64,000 nt of DNA from an uncultured Lachnospiraceae bacterium (GTDB lineage: Bacteria; Bacillota; Clostridia; Lachnospirales; Lachnospiraceae). The stretch spans positions 1-64,000 of the forward strand of contig CALWSG010000045.1 of assembly GCA_944384155.1 (NCBI GenBank), written 5' to 3'. Made by a program: the position numbers and the translations under genes. The notes beneath the pieces were generated by a model that was given only the letters and a program-made list of their open reading frames with translations, was not told where the DNA came from and made no database searches. Every line of letters starts with the position of its first letter. Position 1 is the first letter of the stretch. Positions 26,451 through 36,105 of this stretch are shown here, piece after piece.

Positions 26451-29400
26451 ATGAAGCGTGCCATGACAGAACCAATGGAGCAGATGCAGGAGATTTCATT
26501 GATTAAGGAACAACTGAAAAAAGGGAAAAAGCCTATTCATATAACAGGTTCAATCGATTCAGGACAGGTTCATATGGCAGGCGTAATAGGTGGAGATTAC
26601 AAATACAGAATTTTTGTTACATTTACCGAGCAGAAAGCAAAAGAAATATATGAGGATATGAAGTTTTACTGTAGGAATACATTTTATTACCCTGCTAAGG
26701 ACTTCATTTTTTTTAGTGCAGACATACATGGAAATCTCACCCTTAACCAGAGACTTCAGGTAGTAAAGGCAATTATAGACGGGGAGGATGTGTGTGTTGT
26801 CACTACCATAGACGGTCTTATGGATAAGCTTATACCTATAGAGCTTATAAAGGATAATGTTGTTACCATAGATTATGATACTGTAATAGAGCCTGAAGCA
26901 CTTAAGACTAAGCTTGTTAAAATGGGATATGAAAGATGTGAGCAGGTTGAATCACCGGGGCAGTTTGCCGTCAGGGGAAGCATAGTGGATATATTTACCC
27001 TTACGGAAAGCGAGCCGTATAGACTTGATTTTTGGGATGATACTGTTGATTCAATAAAAATATTTGACCCGGTAAGTCAGAGAACAATAGACAATGCAGA
27101 TGAAATAACGATTTATCCTGCTTCCGAGTATATTCTTTCTGATGAAATGATAAGGAGAGGTGTTGAAAAAATAAAGCAGGATGCCCTGCTTGCGGAAAAG
27201 GCATTTAGAGGGCAGATGAAGACAGAGGAGGCATACAGAGTAAAGACAACGGCAGAGGAATTTACGGAGCAGCTTTTAATATCAAGGACGGGAGTATCAA
27301 TTGACAGTTACCTTAAATACTTTTATGACAGCACATCATCTCTTATGGAGTACTTTCCAAAAGAGGACAGTATATATTTTATAGAGGAGCCGACAAGGGC
27401 ATATGAGAGGAGCGAAACTGCATTAAAGGAGTTTAAGGAAAGCATGATAAGCCGTATGGAAAAGGGCTATATGTTGAGAGGGCAGGCAGATGTGCTTATA
27501 GATACGGAGCAGTTGTTTGCCATGCTTTCATGTGAGAGAACAGTGCTTTTTACAACCCTTGATCAAAGGTTTAAGTTTATGGAGACAGATAATAAATATC
27601 ATATTTCCATGAGAAATGTAAATCCTTACAATAACAGCTTTGAGCTTCTTGTAAAGGACCTTGAGAAATACAAGAAATCAGCATACAGAGTAATAGTTTT
27701 GTCAGCATCACAGACAAGAGGGTCAAGGCTGGCGGAGAATCTTTTAAACGACTTTGGGCTTAATGCATTTTATTCAGAGGGAGAGGACAGGATACCAATG
27801 CCCGGAGAGGTTATGGTTACATATGGAAATGTCCATAAGGGCTTTGAGTATCCTCTCATTAAATTTGTTGTTATAGCAGAGACAGATATTTTCGGAACAG
27901 AAAAAAAGAAGCGAAAGAAGGGAAAGTACTCAGGTCAGAAAATAGCTGATTTTGCACAGTTAAAAATAGGAGATTACGTTGTTCACGAAAATCATGGTCT
28001 TGGAATATACCGGGGAATAGAGAAAATGGAGGTTGATAAAACCACTAAGGATTATATAAAGATAGAGTATGATAAGGGAGGAAACCTTTATATACCAACT
28101 ACCCAGCTTGATATGATACAAAAGTATGCAGGCTCAGATGCAAAAAAGCCTAAGCTTAATAAGCTTGGAACAAAGGAATGGGCACAGACAAAGTCAAGAG
28201 TAAGGGGAGCTGTCAGGGACATAGCAAAGGAGCTTGTGGAGCTGTATGCAGCCAGACAGGCAAAATCAGGCTACAGATATGGTGAAGATACACTGTGGCA
28301 AAAGGAATTTGAGGAAATGTTCCCGTATGAGGAAACAGATGACCAGCTTACAGCTATAGCAGATACAAAGAAGGATATGGAAAGCAGTAAAATAATGGAT
28401 AGACTGGTGTGCGGAGATGTGGGCTACGGAAAGACGGAAATAGCAATACGTGCAGCGTTTAAAGCAGTTCAGGACGGCAAGCAGGTAGCATTTTTAGTGC
28501 CTACCACCATACTGGCACAGCAGCATTATAACACCTTTGTTCAGAGAATGAAGGATTTTCCGGTAAACATTGAGTTGATGTGCAGATTCAGAACGGCTGC
28601 ACAGCAAAAAAGTACTGTAGAGGGCTTGAAAAAGGGAACGGTGGAGATAGTTATAGGAACCCACAGACTTTTGTCAAAGGATATTTCCTTTAAAGATTTG
28701 GGTCTTCTTATAGTTGACGAAGAGCAGAGGTTTGGAGTAACCCACAAGGAAAAAATAAAGCAGCTAAAGCAAAATATTGACGTTTTAACACTTACGGCAA
28801 CACCTATACCGAGGACTCTTCACATGGGACTTGTAGGAATACGTGATATGAGCGTACTGGAGGAGCCTCCTGTAGACAGGCTTCCTATACAGACATACGT
28901 TATGGAATATAATGATGAAATGGTACGTGAGGCGATAAACAGGGAGCTTGCAAGAAACGGACAGGTCTATTATGTATATAACAGGGTAAATAATATAGAT
29001 GAGATAACCGGCAGAATAGCAGGACTGGTTCCTGATGCAAATGTAGTGTTTGCTCATGGGCAGATGAGCGAGAGAAAGCTTGAACAGATAATGTATGATT
29101 TTATCAACGGTGATATAGACGTGCTTGTGGCAACAACCATTATAGAGACAGGGCTTGACATACCGAATGTAAATACTATCATTATTCATGACGCAGATAA
29201 GCTTGGTCTGTCACAATTATATCAGCTAAGAGGCCGTGTGGGACGTTCAAGCAGAACCTCGTACGCATTCTTAATGTATAAAAGGGACAGAATGTTAAAG
29301 GAAGTGGCAGAAAAAAGGCTGTCAGCAATCAGAGAATTTACCGATTTGGGTTCAGGCTTTAAGATAGCAATGAGAGATTTAGAAATAAGAGGAGCAGGAA

Positions 29401-29975
29401 ATATATTGGGAGCAGAGCAGCATGGACACATGGAGGCAGTAGGATATGATTTGTACTGCAAAATGCTTAATGAGGCAGTGCTTGTTATGAAGGGTGAGAA
29501 GGAAGAGACAGAGGAATACGAAACAGCAGTAGATTTAAAGACAGATGCCTATATTCCGGCAGCTTATATTCGAAATGAAATACAAAAGCTTAATATGTAT
29601 AAAAAAATAGCAGCTATAGAGAATGAGGAAGAGTATGAGGATATGCAGGATGAGCTTATGGACAGATTCGGTGAAATTCCAAAACCTGTGTCAAATCTTC
29701 TTATGATAGCTTTGCTTAAGTCAAAGGCACATAATGCATGGATAACGGAGATAAAGGGAGATAAAGCAAGGCTTAAGATAACAATGTATGCCAAAGCAAG
29801 AATAGATGTAGGCAGAATACCTGAAATAACTGAATTATACGGAAAGGCTTTAAGATTTTATGGTGGAGGAGAGCCTTATTTTGAATATATGCCTAAGTCA
29901 CCTCTTAAAAATATGGAAGATATCTTTGAAAAGATATCTTCCATAATAGAGGCAATAGAAGGAATTAAGCTCTAA
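26451..29975 (+). CDS. mfd: transcription-repair coupling factor Mfd
   Basis: 1174 residues, full length. UvrB-like N-terminal module, RNA-polymerase-interaction domain (GDYVVHENHGLGIYRGIE), superfamily 2 translocase with Walker A GDVGYGKTEIA, DEEQRFG box and QLRGRVGRS motif VI, then the C-terminal D7 domain. It displaces stalled RNA polymerase at lesions and recruits UvrA. Its stop codon overlaps by 4 bp the stop of the convergent GNAT/DNA-glycosylase gene, so no terminator separates the two. Confidence 0.96.
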   Translation: MKRAMTEPMEQMQEISLIKEQLKKGKKPIHITGSIDSGQVHMAGVIGGDYKYRIFVTFTEQKAKEIYEDMKFYCRNTFYYPAKDFIFFSADIHGNLTLNQRLQVVKAIIDGEDVCVVTTIDGLMDKLIPIELIKDNVVTIDYDTVIEPEALKTKLVKMGYERCEQVESPGQFAVRGSIVDIFTLTESEPYRLDFWDDTVDSIKIFDPVSQRTIDNADEITIYPASEYILSDEMIRRGVEKIKQDALLAEKAFRGQMKTEEAYRVKTTAEEFTEQLLISRTGVSIDSYLKYFYDSTSSLMEYFPKEDSIYFIEEPTRAYERSETALKEFKESMISRMEKGYMLRGQADVLIDTEQLFAMLSCERTVLFTTLDQRFKFMETDNKYHISMRNVNPYNNSFELLVKDLEKYKKSAYRVIVLSASQTRGSRLAENLLNDFGLNAFYSEGEDRIPMPGEVMVTYGNVHKGFEYPLIKFVVIAETDIFGTEKKKRKKGKYSGQKIADFAQLKIGDYVVHENHGLGIYRGIEKMEVDKTTKDYIKIEYDKGGNLYIPTTQLDMIQKYAGSDAKKPKLNKLGTKEWAQTKSRVRGAVRDIAKELVELYAARQAKSGYRYGEDTLWQKEFEEMFPYEETDDQLTAIADTKKDMESSKIMDRLVCGDVGYGKTEIAIRAAFKAVQDGKQVAFLVPTTILAQQHYNTFVQRMKDFPVNIELMCRFRTAAQQKSTVEGLKKGTVEIVIGTHRLLSKDISFKDLGLLIVDEEQRFGVTHKEKIKQLKQNIDVLTLTATPIPRTLHMGLVGIRDMSVLEEPPVDRLPIQTYVMEYNDEMVREAINRELARNGQVYYVYNRVNNIDEITGRIAGLVPDANVVFAHGQMSERKLEQIMYDFINGDIDVLVATTIIETGLDIPNVNTIIIHDADKLGLSQLYQLRGRVGRSSRTSYAFLMYKRDRMLKEVAEKRLSAIREFTDLGSGFKIAMRDLEIRGAGNILGAEQHGHMEAVGYDLYCKMLNEAVLVMKGEKEETEEYETAVDLKTDAYIPAAYIRNEIQKLNMYKKIAAIENEEEYEDMQDELMDRFGEIPKPVSNLLMIALLKSKAHNAWITEIKGDKARLKITMYAKARIDVGRIPEITELYGKALRFYGGGEPYFEYMPKSPLKNMEDIFEKISSIIEAIEGIKL

Positions 29976-31051
29976 ATGACAGCTATAAAACGCCAAAGTA
30001 TGTCACGGTATTTTGGGGTGGCATAGTCAATGCCCACACGCTTGTCACGGCGGTACTTAACCCTTGTGCCGTCGTCCTCAAGCCATAAAAGGTCGGAGCT
30101 TGTCATATCAATACCGTTAAGGCTTCTGTCTATGTGCAGGGCACGGGTAAGCTTTCCGGGACCATTATATCCCTCTACTCCCCGAATAAGAACGGCTTCC
30201 GGATGTCCTGCTGTTCCCGACACTACGTTAAACAGATTGTGTATTCCATAGCAGAGATAAACATAAGATGTTCCACCCTTTTCATATAAGGTTTTTGTCC
30301 GCTCCGTCATTCCCTTGTGGGCATGACACGCAGTATCCTCCTCACCGCAGTAGCATTCGGTTTCTGTTATTCTGTATTTTAGAATGCCGTCGTCTGTTTT
30401 GCGGCATAAAAGCTTTCCTATAAGAAAGGGAGCCAGCTTTTTGGCAGACATTGACAGTGCAGCTTCGTCAAGCCTTGTCCAAAGCCTTACGTTATTTTTA
30501 TAATGATGAGGCTTAAACATTTTTTTGTAAATGAAATTAAGGTCTTTAAAGCCGTCATTTAAATTTTCACCGGAAAGACTGTAATATAAAATTACATATT
30601 CTACATTAAAGACGCATGAACTGAGCTTTGTTTTAGCACAGCCGTTTCTTTCGTAGAAAGATATACGTCTGGTACGGAGTGTGTGTTCCTCTGGGTTAGA
30701 AGCACTGTCTATGCTTTCACATTCGATAAATATACCCTTAAGTGCAGGGAAGGCATCATTGAAGAAGGACTTAAGGCACTGAAAGAACTGATGTCCAAAG
30801 CCGGAGCCTCTGTTGCCTTTTAATATGGCTAAGTAGTCAAGAAGACAGTAATTACTGCCATGAGGAATTATAAATACACAATATCCTTTTAGCTCATTGC
30901 AGTGATATAATCCGAAGGAGCAGCACAGTCCGATGGACATGGTGTAAAGTATACGCTCTAAGGGCTTAAGCTCTGAGGCTGGAAAGTCATTTATCATATA
31001 ATTATTATATATATCAGTAAATTCTTCAGGGGATAATTGTTTTATTGTCAT
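29972..31051 (-). CDS. GNAT acetyltransferase / 3-methyladenine DNA glycosylase fusion
   Basis: 359 residues with two domains. Residues ~1-165 are GNAT-like: LDYLAILKGNRGSGFGHQFF resembles the acetyl-CoA loop. Residues ~170-359 are an AAG/MPG-type 3-methyladenine DNA glycosylase: RITETECYCGEEDTACHAHK holds the catalytic Glu, followed by MTERTKTLY, YVYLCYGIHNLFNVV and EAVLIRGVEG. The glycosylase half is complete and would excise alkylated purines. The role of the acetyltransferase half is unknown. ATG 31051 follows GGAG. No frameshift at the junction is visible. Convergent with mfd, overlapping 4 bp. Confidence 0.82.
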   Translation of the reverse strand: MTIKQLSPEEFTDIYNNYMINDFPASELKPLERILYTMSIGLCCSFGLYHCNELKGYCVFIIPHGSNYCLLDYLAILKGNRGSGFGHQFFQCLKSFFNDAFPALKGIFIECESIDSASNPEEHTLRTRRISFYERNGCAKTKLSSCVFNVEYVILYYSLSGENLNDGFKDLNFIYKKMFKPHHYKNNVRLWTRLDEAALSMSAKKLAPFLIGKLLCRKTDDGILKYRITETECYCGEEDTACHAHKGMTERTKTLYEKGGTSYVYLCYGIHNLFNVVSGTAGHPEAVLIRGVEGYNGPGKLTRALHIDRSLNGIDMTSSDLLWLEDDGTRVKYRRDKRVGIDYATPKYRDILWRFIAVI

Positions 31052-31189
31052 AAAAATCTCCATTCATAAAAGTATGGTTTGGGAAGTATAGTTTTATATA
31101 TGTACTCCCTGCAACATATATATTAATATACAATACCCAAAATCATTATGCAAGTTTTTGCGAAATTACGGGTATAATTTTTAAATAAC

Positions 31190-31218
31190 TTGACAAAAAT
31201 AAAAAAAGGTAATATAAA
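31190..31218 (+). promoter_or_regulatory. promoter of SGNH hydrolase gene
   Basis: TTGACA (31190-31195), 17 bp, TATAAA (31213-31218), 50 bp upstream of the TTG start. The remaining intergenic sequence (31064-31189) shows no further feature. Confidence 0.7.
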
Positions 31219-31268
31219 GTAGATTATTGAATGTAACTGAAAACAGATTATGAATAGTTGGTGATGAT

Positions 31269-32252
31269 TTGAGCAGAAAAAAAAGAAGAAAAACAGAAAG
31301 ACTTATAAATATTATAAGTATAGCAGCAATTACAGCTTCGGCAGTTGCTGTCATAACTGTTACTAATACTGCGGGCAGCAGTGAGTACGGCGAAATTGAT
31401 ACCCTTAAGGCAACAGAAACTTTGGAAGAAAGAGAGACTGTGGCGGGAATCAGTCCCGATGATATAAGAGGAGAAACAGGGGATACAGTATCAGAAAATG
31501 AAAGCAGTGAAAATAAATCTGTGGAGAGCGTATTGCAGCAGACATCAAGTGATGATGAGGCACAGGAGGTATATGAGGCAGATGATGAGACAAAAGCTGT
31601 AAATCCACTGGTGGTGTCTAAGGAATATAATAATGTGGCATCGGGAAAGCTTGAGGAAACCTCCTATGTGAAATCAGATTATTTTGAGAATACATTGTTT
31701 TTGGGAGATTCAAGAACAGTGGCACTTAAAAATAACGGATTTATAGCAGAGGAAAATACATTTGCGGTAAACGGCATAAGCCATTTGTCATTTCTGACAT
31801 ATGAATTTACTGATTCTGTTACGGGAGTGACCGGTGATATATTTACCATAGTGAAGGCAAGAAAGCCGGAGAGAATATATGTAGCACTGGGAGTAAACGG
31901 TGTGGCATTTATAGACAAATCAACATTTGCCCAAAAGTATAATGAGCTTATAGACGGTCTTATGGCAGCATCACCTGACAGCATTATTGTGATACAATGT
32001 ATACTGCCGGTTAATGAAAGCACATATACAGGTACCAATAAAAATTTAAATAATGGTAATATTGATGCCATGAATAAGGAACTTCTAAGGATAGCGGAGG
32101 AAAAGGAAGTTTTTTATTTGGATATTTCGGATGCCATGAAGGACAGCAATAATCAGCTTATGTCAGTTTATGACAGTGGCGACGGCATACATTTTTCATT
32201 TACAGGTTACAGTATTGTTTACGATGGAATATGCAGACATGGAGTAGACTAA
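31269..32252 (+). CDS. SGNH/GDSL-type hydrolase, membrane-anchored
   Basis: 327 residues. A basic start (MSRKKRRKTERL) and one membrane helix (~13-33), a ~100-residue acidic Ser/Glu-rich spacer, then an SGNH hydrolase domain: FLGDSRT (nucleophile Ser), ALGVNG (Asn block) and DGIHFSFTGY (Asp/His). Likely an extracytoplasmic esterase acting on cell-wall or polysaccharide acyl groups; the substrate is unknown. The start is TTG with a weak GGTG RBS. A strong terminator follows. Confidence 0.8.
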   Translation: MSRKKRRKTERLINIISIAAITASAVAVITVTNTAGSSEYGEIDTLKATETLEERETVAGISPDDIRGETGDTVSENESSENKSVESVLQQTSSDDEAQEVYEADDETKAVNPLVVSKEYNNVASGKLEETSYVKSDYFENTLFLGDSRTVALKNNGFIAEENTFAVNGISHLSFLTYEFTDSVTGVTGDIFTIVKARKPERIYVALGVNGVAFIDKSTFAQKYNELIDGLMAASPDSIIVIQCILPVNESTYTGTNKNLNNGNIDAMNKELLRIAEEKEVFYLDISDAMKDSNNQLMSVYDSGDGIHFSFTGYSIVYDGICRHGVD

Positions 32253-32254
32253 TC

Positions 32255-32297
32255 AAAGAGCAAAGAGGTTCAGCAAAGGAATTTCTTTGCTCTTTTT
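32255..32297 (+). terminator. terminator after SGNH hydrolase gene
   Basis: Perfect 12-bp stem AAAGAGCAAAGA / TCTTTGCTCTTT, then TT. Confidence 0.85.
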
Positions 32298-32437
32298 ACT
32301 TTATAAACCTTATAAGAAGTGATATAAGGCATATATTAAGAAGGGTTGGAGCGACGATTTTTTAAGGAATTTTAGGTATAATAATCTAACATTTACAAAT
32401 ACTAGAAATACAAAAATGTAAATGGAGGAAATATAAA

Positions 32438-32986
32438 ATGAGAGCAACAGGAATAGTTAGAAGAATTGATGACCTTGGAAGAGTTGTTGTGCCTAAGGAG
32501 ATAAGAAGAATTCTTAAAATAAGAGAGGGTGACCCTTTGGAGATATATACAGATAAAGAAGGAGAGATTATTCTGAAAAAATATTCACCTATAGGTGAGC
32601 TTACTAATTTTGCAAGGGAATATGCAGAGGCAATAGCAGGAGTGTCAGGGTATAAGGTTATAATAACCGACAGAGACCAGATTATAGCGGTATCAGGGGG
32701 AGTTAAGAGAGATTATCAGGGCAGGGGAATAACTAAAGAGCTTGAAGATGTTATGGTGGAGAGAGATATAATTTTTAATGATTCAGGAAGGAAAGGCATT
32801 AAGGTGACAGATGAAAGCGGATACGAGGGGCTGAGTCAGATTATATGTCCAATAGTATGTGATGGTGATATAATAGGTTCTGTTATTATTATGGGAAAGG
32901 ACAGCAGTATTCCTCTGGGAGATGCAGATGTGAGACTGGCTTCTGTTGCAGCAGCATTTCTTGGAAAGCAGATGGAGAGTCAGTAA
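32438..32986 (+). CDS. spoVT: stage V sporulation protein T
   Basis: 182 residues. N-terminal AbrB-type swapped-hairpin DNA-binding domain (MRATGIVRRIDDLGRVVVPK, ~1-50) and a C-terminal GAF-like domain (~60-180), the SpoVT plan. In B. subtilis it adjusts sigma-G-dependent forespore gene expression. Good RBS (GGAGG). Monocistronic, between terminator 32255-32297 and the consensus promoter of the MCP gene. A TATAAT at 32377 is present but no clear -35 or forespore sigma site was identified. Confidence 0.9.
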   Translation: MRATGIVRRIDDLGRVVVPKEIRRILKIREGDPLEIYTDKEGEIILKKYSPIGELTNFAREYAEAIAGVSGYKVIITDRDQIIAVSGGVKRDYQGRGITKELEDVMVERDIIFNDSGRKGIKVTDESGYEGLSQIICPIVCDGDIIGSVIIMGKDSSIPLGDADVRLASVAAAFLGKQMESQ

Positions 32987-32997
32987 AATAGGAAAGA

Positions 32998-33026
32998 TTG
33001 ACAGATAAGTTAAAAATTTTTATAAT
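32998..33026 (+). promoter_or_regulatory. consensus housekeeping promoter of MCP gene
   Basis: TTGACA, exactly 17 bp, TATAAT: a full match to the vegetative sigma consensus, 70 bp before the start codon. Confidence 0.8.
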
Positions 33027-33095
33027 AATTATACATGAAGTAATATATGTGTTATTTGTTATAAGGAGAATATACTCAAGGAGGAATATCAAATA

Positions 33096-34610
33096 ATGAG
33101 AAACCAAGGAGTCGATTTGACGGATAAGAGACGGGCTGAGCAGAGCAGAAATATTACAGCTCTTATAGGTATGGGAATTATGAATTTCATATTGGCAGCA
33201 GCATATTTTATTGAATTAGTAAAGGGTGTAAGAACAATAGAATCATATGCTTTAGTAGCGGCTATGTGTATACTTCCAATGCTTATTGGAATATTGGCGT
33301 ATTTTAAGAAAAAGGATACTGTGGCAGTCAGGTATATTGGAAGTATAGGGTTTATTATACTTTATGCCTATGTCATATTTACAAAATCAACCAGTCTTGT
33401 GTTTTGCTATGTTATAGTTATATTTATAATATTAACGGTATATGCGGATATGAAGCTGTCTATATGCATTAGTGCGTGTGCGGTTATTATTAATGTGGCA
33501 GATATTATAATAAGAGTGTCAGCAAATAAGCTTACTGCTATTGAAATAACAGAGACGGAAATTATTATAGCATGTCTTCTTCTTTCATGCCTTTTTGCAG
33601 TTATGTCTCTGTCAAAAATATCGAAAATTAACAGTGCAAATATTGATAAGGCAGAAAATGAGAAAAAGCAGTCAGAGCAGCTTTTGGCTGCGGTAATGAA
33701 AATTGCAGGTGTGATGGCAGAGGGAGTTGAGAAGGCAAACAGTGAGACGGAAAGCCTTAAGGTATCTGTGGAAGCAACAAAGGGTGCTATGGAGGAGCTT
33801 ACTGAAGGAACCGGAGATGCAGTAAGTGCTATTGCAGTACAGCAGCAAAGTACGGAAGAGATTAATAAGAGAATAATGGAGGTAGGAAAGGTAACTGATT
33901 CTATTATTGAAAATACAAAAGATACGGGCGATAAGATTTATGATGGAAATAAAATAATGGAAGAGCTGACAGAGCAGGTGGAGATGTCTAAAAAGCTAAG
34001 CAGCCTTGTCAGCGGTGAAATGAGGGGATTAAAGGAAAATGCAGGTAAAATGCAGGAAATAATGAGTGTAATCAGCAGCATTGCATCACAGACAAGTCTT
34101 TTGGCCTTAAATGCAAGTATAGAAGCGGCAAGGGCAGGAGAGGCAGGAAAAGGCTTTGCAGTGGTAGCATCAGAGATATCGGGGCTGGCAGGACAGACAG
34201 GAAGTGCAACAGAGGATATAAATTCTTTGATTCAAAGTATTTCCATGTCCCTTGAAAAGGTAGCAGCTTCCGTAGAGGAGCTTCTTTCAAGCAATTCAAA
34301 GCAGAATCAGTATGTGGAAAAAACCGTTAAAAGTTTTAAAGAAATACAAAGCAGTACTGACGAGATTTCGGGACAAATGAATAGATTGAAGGAAACGGTA
34401 AATGCCGTTGATGAGGCGAATAAAGATATAAGTGAAAGTGTAAGCAATGTGTCTGCAATTACAGAGGAGGTGACGGCAGGGGCAAACGAGACATTGGAAA
34501 GAAGCATACAAAATAACCATAATGTTGACGGTATTGCGGAAATTATGGAGGGTCTTAATAAGAAAGCACAGGAGCTTATGGAGGCACAAAAAATTATTCA
34601 TAATAGCTGA
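33096..34610 (+). CDS. methyl-accepting chemotaxis protein (6-TM, no periplasmic sensor)
   Basis: 504 residues. About six closely spaced membrane helices (residues ~20-175) replace the usual two helices with an extracellular ligand domain, and no HAMP domain is evident. The cytoplasmic signalling domain includes the hairpin tip [18 protein letters not shown], which contacts CheA/CheW. It may sense membrane state or a ligand within the bilayer. RBS AAGGAGG. Served by a perfect consensus promoter. CheX, which dephosphorylates CheY-P downstream of such receptors, is at 1155. Confidence 0.88.
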   Translation: MRNQGVDLTDKRRAEQSRNITALIGMGIMNFILAAAYFIELVKGVRTIESYALVAAMCILPMLIGILAYFKKKDTVAVRYIGSIGFIILYAYVIFTKSTSLVFCYVIVIFIILTVYADMKLSICISACAVIINVADIIIRVSANKLTAIEITETEIIIACLLLSCLFAVMSLSKISKINSANIDKAENEKKQSEQLLAAVMKIAGVMAEGVEKANSETESLKVSVEATKGAMEELTEGTGDAVSAIAVQQQSTEEINKRIMEVGKVTDSIIENTKDTGDKIYDGNKIMEELTEQVEMSKKLSSLVSGEMRGLKENAGKMQEIMSVISSIASQTSLLALNASIEAARAGEAGKGFAVVASEISGLAGQTGSATEDINSLIQSISMSLEKVAASVEELLSSNSKQNQYVEKTVKSFKEIQSSTDEISGQMNRLKETVNAVDEANKDISESVSNVSAITEEVTAGANETLERSIQNNHNVDGIAEIMEGLNKKAQELMEAQKIIHNS

Positions 34611-34729
34611 CAGAAAATAATATATTTTTGTTACTAAAATATTAATAAAAATATTGAAATAAAATCAGTGAAATCTAACAAAACTTGTGAAAAAGTGGTT
34701 TTGTAGAGCCGGAAAAGGTGTAAAATTCC

Positions 34730-34758
34730 TTGACAAAAAGTAATAAACAGTTTATATA
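34730..34758 (+). promoter_or_regulatory. promoter of hup
   Basis: TTGACA (34730-34735), 17 bp, TATATA (34753-34758). It leaves a leader of about 85 nt with no recognised element. 34611-34729 holds nothing identifiable. Confidence 0.7.
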
Positions 34759-34851
34759 TATACTATGGGTAGCAGAAGAACAGCAAAAGCCCGAAACAGA
34801 CCTGCACAGCGGGTTATTATAAAATTATTATAACAGAGGAGGAGTTTATCC

Positions 34852-35127
34852 ATGAACAAGGCTGAGTTAGTTGCAGCAATCGCTGCAGAAGCAGAATTAT
34901 CAAAAAAGGATTCTGAAAAAGCATTAAAAGCTTTTATCGATGTTGTTACAGCAGAACTTAAGAAAGGTGAGAAGGTTCAGTTAGTAGGCTTCGGTACTTT
35001 CGAGGTTGCTGAGAGAGCAGCCAGAGAGGGAAGAAATCCGCAGACAGGAAAGTCAATGAAGATTGCTGCTTCAAAGGCTCCTAAATTCAAAGCAGGAAAA
35101 GCTTTAACGGACACAGTAAACAAATAA
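34852..35127 (+). CDS. hup: DNA-binding protein HU
   Basis: 91 residues, standard HU size. Opens [20 protein letters not shown] and carries [19 protein letters not shown] with the DNA-bending arm [20 protein letters not shown]. Homodimeric nucleoid protein. RBS GAGGAGG and optimised codons indicate high expression. Single-gene unit between its own promoter and terminator. Confidence 0.96.
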   Translation: MNKAELVAAIAAEAELSKKDSEKALKAFIDVVTAELKKGEKVQLVGFGTFEVAERAAREGRNPQTGKSMKIAASKAPKFKAGKALTDTVNK

Positions 35128-35158
35128 GTTTTGTCCTTATGGATATTCTTGAAAGAAA

Positions 35159-35197
35159 AGAAAGTCTTACTTATGGGTATAGGTAGGGCTTTCTTTT
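35159..35197 (+). terminator. terminator after hup
   Basis: 14-bp stem AGAAAGTCTTACTT / AGGTAGGGCTTTCT with several G-U pairs, 8-nt loop, then TTTT. Confidence 0.75.
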
Positions 35198-35240
35198 TAA
35201 TTAGACGGAAGGCCGTTTAGGAAATTGTAAGGAGAAATTT

Positions 35241-35771
35241 ATGAAGGTAATACTTGAAACACAGAGATTGTATCTTAGGGAAATGGAAGAGGAGGATTAT
35301 GATTCCTTATGCGAAATATTGCAGGATAAGGACGTGATGTATGCATATGAGCATCCCTTTGATGACGCAGAGGTTAGAGACTGGCTTAACAGGAATTTTA
35401 AAAGATATGAAACCTATGGTTTTGGTCTGTGGGCAGTTATATTAAAGGAAAATGGAGAGCTGATTGGACAGTGCGGTCTTACAATGCAGGAGTGTATTGA
35501 CAGGCAGGTTCTTGAGATTGGTTATCTTTTTAAAAAAGCATATTGGCACAGGGGATATGCAATTGAGGCGGCTATTGCCTGTAAAGATTATGCCTTTAAT
35601 ACATTAAATGTTAAAGAGGTATTTTCTATTATACGTGACAATAATAAGGCTTCTCAAAATGTTGCCATAAGAAACGAAATGAAGGCGACAGGAAGGTTCA
35701 CAAAGCATTACTATGGCATGGATATGCCCCATTTGGTGTTTCAGGTACAAAAGCAGGATAAGGGCATATAA
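35241..35771 (+). CDS. GNAT family N-acetyltransferase (RimJ/RimL-like)
   Basis: 176 residues. Typical opening for the RimJ/RimL branch (LETQRLYLREMEEEDYDSLC), acetyl-CoA region EIGYLFKKAYWHRGYAIEAA and the NNKASQNVAIRNEM motif common to this group. The substrate is unknown: ribosomal protein N-termini or small molecules are possible. RBS AAGGAG. rqcP follows after 24 bp. Confidence 0.85.
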   Translation: MKVILETQRLYLREMEEEDYDSLCEILQDKDVMYAYEHPFDDAEVRDWLNRNFKRYETYGFGLWAVILKENGELIGQCGLTMQECIDRQVLEIGYLFKKAYWHRGYAIEAAIACKDYAFNTLNVKEVFSIIRDNNKASQNVAIRNEMKATGRFTKHYYGMDMPHLVFQVQKQDKGI

Positions 35772-35795
35772 AATTATTCTAAAGGAGATAAAATT

Positions 35796-36035
35796 ATGAG
35801 ATTAGATAAATATTTAAAGGTATCACGGCTTATTAAGAGAAGGACAGTGGCAAATGAGGCGTGTGATGCGGGAAGAGTTCTTGTAAATGACAAGATTGCA
35901 AAGGCATCTGTGAATGTGAAGGAAGGAGATATTATAGAGATAAAATTTGGAACAAGAGATGTTAAAGTACAGGTTACAAGTGTCAGGGAAACCATAAAAA
36001 AAGAAGAGGCAAGGGAAATGTATAAGTATTTATAA
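35796..36035 (+). CDS. rqcP: S4-domain RNA-binding protein RqcP
   Basis: 79 residues, a single S4 RNA-binding domain (MRLDKYLKVSRLIKRRTVANE) followed by VKEGDIIEIKFG. Orthologue of B. subtilis YabO/RqcP, which supports Ala-tailing of nascent chains on obstructed 50S subunits with RqcH. RBS AAGGAGAT. Its place directly ahead of yabP-yabQ-divIC is the conserved Firmicute order. Confidence 0.9.
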   Translation: MRLDKYLKVSRLIKRRTVANEACDAGRVLVNDKIAKASVNVKEGDIIEIKFGTRDVKVQVTSVRETIKKEEAREMYKYL

Positions 36036-36050
36036 TTCTAAATAGGGGTC

Positions 36051-36105
36051 CCTCCTAATATACATTAATAAATACTATTTAGTGTAATATCAGGAGGTCT
36101 TTTTT
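36051..36105 (+). terminator. terminator-like hairpin whose 3' arm is the yabP Shine-Dalgarno
   Basis: CCTCCT-A-ATAT (36051-36061) pairs with ATAT-C-AGGAGG (36087-36097) with one mismatch; the stem extends further with bulges. It is followed by TCTTTTTT directly before the yabP ATG. The AGGAGG of the stem is also the only ribosome-binding site of yabP. Confidence 0.65.
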
